Source: Ochromonas danica (taxonomy: Eukaryota > Sar > Chrysophyceae > Chromulinales > Chromulinaceae). From it: a DNA stretch of 64,000 bases. Each line of letters starts with the position of its first letter. The first letter of the stretch is position 1. This document shows positions 58,251 through 64,000 of this stretch, piece after piece. The notes under the pieces are model-generated. The model made no database searches. It was not told the origin of the DNA and saw only the letters and a list, made by a program, of their open reading frames with translations. The position numbers were made by a program, and so were the translations under genes. The stretch spans positions 30,363-94,362 of the forward strand of contig VKHL01000076.1 in assembly GCA_015146655.1 (NCBI GenBank), read 5' to 3'.

Positions 58251-59456
58251 GCCAAGCAAATACTTCAATCCTGTTTCTTTTCGTAGTCTAGTCCTGGTTG
58301 CTGTGTCTATTTGCAGTATTGCGTTAATGCTTGTGTTTGTATTTTAATGTGGTATAAGAGGATCTGCTTATGTGTGACCTCTATAGAATTGTGGTCGTGT
58401 CGTAGTTGATGTGGTATTTTGATGTTAATTCGTCAAACGTCCTTCTCCCTCCACCTTCACCACTCTTCTAGAAGTTCTTCCGCGCTAATGACGCGCAAAG
58501 CCATTTAGTTACATGTTTCGTCTGCTACCAACATAAAAGCACTAAATTCAATCCATTTTCGACTTTTCAAAAGCTTTTCGTAAAAGTTCTGGCGGATAAA
58601 AGAACTAAAGAGATGGAATTACAATCCGCGCCAAAAGAAAACGCACACCCCGTTGGTTTTTTATTTTTATTTTTATTTTTTTGCAGTTTTGCAACAATAA
58701 CATTCATCGATTTTAAAAAAGGAATTTTAAATTCTTTTACTGAACCTGTGCTCGAATCACAAAAAACCCACTTGAATCACAAAATTCGAAAAGATACTAC
58801 GTACAGTATCTCGCTTGCCTAAATAGGCTCTTGACCGATCTTCGAAAAACGCCGACCAAATTTCAAAGCACCCGCGGAAACTGCTGTTGCGGCATTTTTC
58901 ATTTTCGCCATTTCCGAAGAATTCTCAATGACTACTTCATTAAATTCACTGAAAGTTTGATCATATATTTGAATGGTTATAGAAAACAGAGAAACGGCAT
59001 TTGCCGTGCAATATCTGCAATTGAAGCCTCAAAAATGAAATCTGAAAACGTCTTTTGAAATTCATCAAAAACTGAGATATAGCAAGACACAGTCAACAAT
59101 GAATCGTCAAACTGCGTCTATTCGTAGCACTGGTCATGCTTTATCTCTGGTTAAAAAGGATTGCAGCCATGCCTCATAGAATATCGAGCAATTGTCTGAA
59201 GAAGATCGATCGACGAGGAAATGTCAGTTCCGCTGAGTGAATTACATAACTTTTAGTGTATTACATACATTTCCCACGCACTAATACTACTTTAAAGGTT
59301 AGAAGCAAATTTCAAAGTCTGCGTTGTTTTTTGCTGTGGCTCTGGTACGGATTCCACGCAATTCCAAATTCCATCACATGTCCAGAGGCGTGTTGACAGC
59401 AATGGATCTGGGTGACGACAATTGATTTCAGAGTTGCAATTCCTATTGGCAGTTTG
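58251..59456. other. Intergenic
   Basis: TAGTCTAG lies just after the kinase stop (about 58284-58292). A T-rich TTTTTA repeat occurs at about 58660-58685. Short open frames are unsupported; no gene recognised. Confidence 0.5.
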
Positions 59457-60167
59457 ATGATCGTTGTTTGTGATAAGATGGAGTTCATCCTTTTATTTTT
59501 TATTGTGATTATTCTTCAAGTCTCTTCTCGATGGATGCATTCAACCGTGTCTTATACCCTCACTGCACCACGTCTCACAGCATTTAATCTCTTTTCCTCT
59601 TTAGACCAACACCCAAGATGGTCACCCTGGCTTGAAGATGTTCAATATGATCGTAGCACGGGGTTGAGTGTGTGGACTCTTTCGAGCATGGGTCTACGTT
59701 ATTCATGGCATGCCAACAACACCCACATGGACCCTCCTTACACCATCCAGTGGGAGTCCCTTGATGGCTTACCTAATAAGGGAAAGGTCGAGTTTCTAGC
59801 GTCTGAGTTATTATCCTCTTCACCTTTGCCTTCACCTTCTCTCACTCCTCACTCCAACACTCATACAGGACATCACGAGCCTCCAGGCCAACCAACAATC
59901 TCCTTATCGCATTCCTTGATTTCTCATCAGCCTGAAGTCATTACCATTCGTTTGACTATCAGTTATGATTTACCGGAAGCTGCTGCATTGGTACTGCGAG
60001 CATTGGGTCCGGTGGCAAAGCACTATATCCACAACACCTTGCTTGCCGATCTCAAGAGATTCCACAAAGTATTGAATGAAGAGCTACAAATTGTTAAAAG
60101 AAACAAAGAAACACCTTTTAATGAAGCAGACAAGAAAGTGGATCATACTTTGAGAGAAGAGGTGTAG
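59457..60167 (+). CDS. SRPBCC (polyketide cyclase/START-like) protein, probably plastid or secreted
   Basis: Intronless, 236 residues from the ATG at 59457 (an alternative ATG is at 59478; the upstream frame starts at GTG). A strongly hydrophobic leader (MEFILLFFIVIILQVSS) suggests entry to the ER and possibly a complex plastid. The domain follows the plant and cyanobacterial SRPBCC pattern: LTAPRLTAFNLFSSLDQHPRW, WTLSSMGLRYSWHAN, IQWESLDGLPNKGKVEF, ITIRLTISYDLP and LLADLKRFHKVL. Such proteins bind lipids or other hydrophobic ligands; no enzymatic role is known for this branch. A Ser/Pro/His-rich insert sits within the domain. An undetected upstream exon cannot be excluded. Confidence 0.72.
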   Translation: MIVVCDKMEFILLFFIVIILQVSSRWMHSTVSYTLTAPRLTAFNLFSSLDQHPRWSPWLEDVQYDRSTGLSVWTLSSMGLRYSWHANNTHMDPPYTIQWESLDGLPNKGKVEFLASELLSSSPLPSPSLTPHSNTHTGHHEPPGQPTISLSHSLISHQPEVITIRLTISYDLPEAAALVLRALGPVAKHYIHNTLLADLKRFHKVLNEELQIVKRNKETPFNEADKKVDHTLREEV

Positions 60168-60504
60168 TAGTACATATTAATGCTCTTATGTGAGAGTCGA
60201 TGTGTAAAAAGGCACAAGAAGCAGCCGCATCGATCAATGTAGTCTACAAGAAACTCCATCAAGCAAGCATACAAAGTTCCCCATTGTTGTTTAATCCATT
60301 TCAGCCTCATTGAGAGTTCAAGTTTTTTATCACAATAACTGCATTGATCCACAGAAGAAGAAGCAATGCAATGTCAGTAAATAGTTTGTTTGCTATTACA
60401 ACTAACAACAACGAAAGCACTCACTTCCTCTGCTTCATCTACTCTTCACTCCACACACTGTCTAACCAACTGGTCGTCTTCTCTCTCAGAGCACATACAG
60501 TGCT
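60168..60504. other. Intergenic containing the left breakpoint of the duplicated block
   Basis: Similarity to the 42-kb region begins at 60374 (pairing with 42199). To the left the sequence is unrelated. No target-site duplication or terminal repeat was seen at the breakpoint. Confidence 0.6.
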
Positions 60505-62270
60505 TTACCTCTTCTCAGACTTCTCTACCTCTTGCTCTTCTTCTGCTTTCTCTTCTTTGCTATCCTTCTCTACATAATACTTATTATAACACAAACAACA
60601 AGCATTTGCGATTCTCTCCGATGGCATTTGCTTTGCAATCCACTTCCAATTAACTCGACCACCACCTTCTTTACTCTCCTTTACCAGCTTCACCAACAAT
60701 GCAATCTCTTCCTTTGTCCATCGCTTGTTTGGCTTTGCTCCCACTCCAAGCTCTTCACATCGCTGGACTATAGCAGCATAAGTTCTGTTCTTCAAGTGAT
60801 GAAATAATTTGTCACAATAAAGCCCTTTACTGCGCAAGGAGATAAGAAGATCATCTTCTTCCTTTGTCCAAGGAGAAGTATTCAATAGTCGACTCAACTC
60901 TCTCTCCCATCTAAAATCATATCACACACATACATACACAAACAGAACAACAACAATCAATATCCACATTATTGCATGACTCTCATTAACAATAAACTCA
61001 CCTCACTTTGCACTCCCTCGCTGTGTGAGAAGAAGACAGACAAGATGCTACAGCATTCCATTTCCCACTATCCCCAAACTGTCTCACTGCTTTCAACAAC
61101 TCTGCATCTTCCTCTTCTGTCCATAGACTCTCAGCTACTGACTTTCCACTACGATACTTTCTAATACGAGTATATTTGTGAAGACATTGTAATCCATTAT
61201 ACTGTGGAAGATAGCTAGCAATCAATTTCCAATCCCTTGTCCCATGTTGCTTTACTAACTCCAACAACTTGGCATCCTCTTCCTTCGTCCATTGTGCCCA
61301 CTTTACTGGGAAAACTTTCTTCTTCAAAGATTGGTAGCGACTTCGTAAAGCATGATCAGTTCGCTTTGTAGGCAACAAAGCAAGAAGAGATTGCCATTCT
61401 GATCGAACATGCTTTTGATCCATATCCTCCATGATGACCTTCTTGATGATCTCATCTTCTTCTGCCTTCCACTCTGATCGATCAATTAAAGGATTCAAAA
61501 CCTTCCTCCATCTACCTCACATCATAGACACATCTAAACATGACATGGAGATACTTGGAGATGATGAGGTCTATCACATACCTTTTGGCACAACTAAGAG
61601 CTGTTCGACCATCCATGTGAGGAGCTATCTTGGCCCAAGAAGGTTCACCATACTGCTTCACCATCTCCAACAACTTCGCATCCTCCTACAGAAACAACAA
61701 CAAACACAGATCACTTACTAGTCTACACCAGACACACATCACACAATAGACTGCTGCACTAGACACTGCTCAAACAGCTCTCATCCTCATCATACAATAG
61801 TCCAACTACTCTACCTCTGCACTCCAGGCACCTGACTTGATATCTGGTCGAAGAACTTCATTCCATCGAATAAGCACATCCTTATCAGATCTATGCGGAA
61901 GATATCTTCTGGAAATCTCAACCCATTTCCCTCCCAACTCTTCTACCCCTTTCCTCAGTAACATGTCTTCTTCTGCTGTCCACCTTCTTTTACCTTCTCT
62001 AGCTCCACCTTCATTCTGCTCCTTCTTTAACAACCCATAACTTGAAGATGAAGAGAGAGGATTTGTTTCCATTTCCTTCATGCTCATCTCTCTGGAGGAT
62101 GACAGCAGACGAACAGTCCCACCAGACCATCCTCCTGCCAACACCCTCCTGGGTCCATTCACATGATAACCATAATGAAGAGGAGGAAAATGATGCTTAT
62201 AACTCCTATTCACACATCGCATCAATGGCAAGGCTCGCGATAAGAAGGAGAAGGAAGTCTTTTGCAGCAT
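60505..62270 (-). CDS. Seven-repeat MYB/SANT protein, copy B
   Basis: Exons 61815-62270, 61582-61685, 61002-61511 and 60505-60910 have exactly the same lengths as copy A (456, 104, 510, 406) and give 491 residues. Exon 1 is the same protein as copy A over all 152 residues. Exons 2-4 differ at about 60 residues, many within the third helices: GRPGSRCSVRW becomes GRTALSCAKRW, KRSHDALQLRYRSL becomes KRTDHALRSRYQSL, and NRDQCYNRYYYINKSRS becomes NGLQCLHKYTRIRKYRS. The structural Trp and acidic first-helix residues are kept. Introns 1 and 3 are almost identical to copy A. The frame is intact, so this is a functional-looking paralogue with altered predicted specificity. Confidence 0.85.
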
Positions 62271-62478
62271 CTTTTTGTTTTCCAAGTGTTTGACATGAGT
62301 GCAGCATGCTGAGCGATCAGCTCAAACGCACTGCCACTCAGCCACTCAGCCGCTCAACAGATGAGCTGAGCGGGGTTGATGGTGTGTAAGAAGAACTAAT
62401 TCTTTGTCAGCAGTGAGTGACCTTCTCTCACTCTCTTGACCTGTCTCTTGTTTACTCTATCTCTCTCTTTCATTGAAC
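62271..62478. promoter_or_regulatory. Duplicated divergent promoter (copy of 40091-40298)
   Basis: Same 208-bp length as its source, with the inverted repeat and GCTGAG repeats preserved. It could drive MYB copy B to the left and the truncated TPR reading frame to the right. Confidence 0.55.
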
Positions 62479-62760
62479 ATGTTGAAGAAGACGAATTGGA
62501 CACAACTTGCTCTTCTTCTTCCCTCTTCTTCTACTGCCAGAATGAGATTTCCATCTCATCACTCTATCGTTACTGCTAGACGATATTTTCAATCCAGCCC
62601 ATGTCTGCAAGCAACAACAGCAGCAAATAGTCACTCCTCGATGCTGAATTCCTTACCCGAATATCAACAAGGTCTGTTATTCCAACAAAAGGGACAATTC
62701 CAACTAGCATTTACTTCTTTTGAACGTGTTTATGAAGTATTGAATCATGCATTCTCATAG
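62479..62760 (+). pseudogene. 5' fragment of the TPR gene, truncated
   Basis: Copy of the first 91 or so codons of the gene at 38708-40090, including the presequence-like N-terminus, with one seen substitution (KGQFQQAF to KGQFQLAF). At 62750-62753 the sequence switches to the large disordered-protein copy and the frame closes at 62760, predicting a 93-residue peptide ending NHAFS. It has lost nearly all TPR units, so it is probably non-functional unless the short mitochondrial-type peptide is used. Confidence 0.85.
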
Positions 62761-64000
62761 TGGAGGATTACCTATTCAACATCGTCAAATCATCACCATT
62801 CTTATCATCTGCTGATGGTCTTCGTCATTCCATGGATTCTTCCACAAAGACACCAAGTACTACAACAAAAATCCAGCAATAACAGCAGTGGTAACCACAG
62901 TGTTGATGGACAAGAATCAATTGTTTCTTCTTCATCCTATACTATGATGGGACAATTACCATCCGTATTGAAGCCAGGTGCTATTCAACTACTTCCAGTT
63001 TCTGCAACTTCTTCATCAGCTAATACACCCCTTGCCTCGGGGAAGACAAGTAAACGATTATCAATTGCTCGTACCATGAGAAGGAAATCCTTGGATAATA
63101 ATCCTAGTGAAGATTCACGTTCCTCCACTAATAACACTAACAATAACACCACCAACAACAGTAACACTAATAATAATAGTAATCTATTAGATAGTATGGG
63201 AAGCAAACGTGTTGATGATCGTATAAAGATCTTTGAAAAAGAAATGGTAGAATTATTGTCAGAATTACAATCCGATGATTTAATTGATCGACGTTTTGGA
63301 TGGCAAAGAAAGTTACAAGGCAAAGATCATAATAGTCATGTAAAGAATAGTAGTAATAGTCTTCATTCTACTTCATTAGCACGTGATTCTACCCTATTGG
63401 GAGGAAGGAATAGTGTTGCAGGTCAAAAGAGTTTAGCAAGTATTTTACGTGCTAATCAAGCAGTTATGACAGCTGGTAATAACTCTGCAAGTAGTCCTCA
63501 TGGTCGAGTAGTATTAACAACAAGCTTGGATTCCTTATCTCAACTTATTCAAGCTAGTCGTAAATCTTCTGCAGGACCTCCACCACAAAGTCAACCATCA
63601 CGAAAAGTAGGAAGACAAAGTAGTATTCGTAATTCTATACAAGGGGATAAATTACGTGAATTATTAAGACATCAATCATCGTTTGATGCCCAAGATGCTA
63701 TTGCAAATAGTGGTGGTGATGTTCATTTTATTCCTGGATTTGATGATGATGGACCAAAGTTAGGTGGATCAGATTCCATCTATTCTCATTATTCAGGAAT
63801 GATCTATCGTGATCCAAGTAGTTCACAATCATGGAAAGAAGTGAATAGCCCTTCACTAAGATCATCCATGTCTGTTTCAAGTTCGACCACGACACGTCGT
63901 TGTGCTCGTTCTCATTCTCCACCACATCTTGGAATGGGTTTGACAAGGCGTTCGTTATGTGCTGGGGTGATGATTAATGCTTATCGTCCATGGAGTAGAC
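62750..64000 (+). pseudogene. 5'-truncated copy of the large disordered-protein gene, runs off window
   Basis: Inverted copy of 43527-44892. The first 140 or so bases (62754-62887) are diverged: an extra base after CATCGTCAA shifts the frame, and the polyQ codons are replaced by a short CAA/AGC-containing stretch, net loss about 115 bp. From 62888 (GTGGTAACC) the match is essentially exact and the gene's frame stays open to base 64000. It lacks the promoter, the first exon and about the first 1075 codons of its source. An internal ATG (62944) could start a protein, but nothing shows it is expressed. Confidence 0.85.

Larger units (their letters stand above)
60374..62753 (-). repeat. Duplicated block 1 (inverted copy of 39816-42199)
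   Basis: Collinear in inverted orientation with its source. It ends at the junction 62750-62753, where CATT is shared by the TPR gene and the large disordered-protein gene. Confidence 0.92.

Noticed and set aside
1-64000. tRNA, rRNA, snRNA genes and CRISPR arrays
   Set aside because: I looked for tRNA T-loop patterns, U-snRNA and rRNA motifs by eye and found none convincing; CRISPR is not expected in a nuclear genome and no spaced repeats were seen.
60374-64000. Classical transposon or retroelement as cause of the duplication
   Set aside because: No transposase, reverse transcriptase, terminal repeats, poly-A tail or target-site duplication is visible; introns are kept, which excludes retroposition.

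Overview
The window is eukaryotic nuclear DNA. Its genes have short GT-AG introns of about 55-180 bp, the intergenic DNA is AT-rich, and CAA/GTT and other simple repeats are frequent. It carries a light-harvesting antenna protein whose leader resembles the AxAF-type bipartite presequence of complex red-lineage plastids, and a MORN-repeat protein like flagellar radial-spoke RSPH10B. Together these suggest a photosynthetic, flagellated alga, most likely an ochrophyte stramenopile. That assignment is inference; no rRNA or organelle marker is present.

Layout: 1-5 kb holds the end of VMP1, a cysteine-protease-like protein of the Ulp1/adenain fold, and GINS subunit SLD5. 5-9 kb holds two convergent cyclin-Y-like genes that share a 374-bp identical core. 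10-21 kb holds an RNF10-type RING protein, a large unrecognised disordered protein and a ZNF830-like protein. 21-33 kb holds a very long MLO-like membrane protein, a small tail-anchored protein, YIPF6, a gamma-glutamyltransferase and a bacterial-type SDR. 33-38.5 kb holds an LRR-PAQR fusion, a YeeE/YedE transporter and an ArfGAP2/3. 38.7-48.2 kb holds a TPR protein, a seven-repeat MYB protein and a 1704-residue disordered protein. 48.5-60.2 kb holds VPS28, the RSPH10B-like protein, a small membrane protein, the antenna protein, a TKL-type kinase and an SRPBCC protein. 60.4-64.0 kb is a rearranged copy of the 39.8-44.9 kb region.

Most genes are single-copy housekeeping functions (autophagy, replication, ESCRT-I, Golgi traffic, light harvesting) with no operon-like logic. 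Several neighbours are divergent and share 200-225 bp promoters.

The most unusual material is the duplicated DNA. The two MYB genes have identical first exons (152 residues) and nearly identical introns, yet differ at about 60 residues in later exons, largely clustered at the third (recognition) helix of successive MYB repeats. The duplicated segment is inverted and circularly permuted relative to its source, with a 4-bp microhomology junction, as expected if a roughly 5.07-kb circle was excised or copied and then reinserted. The cyclin pair shows a related mosaic: one sharply bounded identical block inside otherwise diverged genes.
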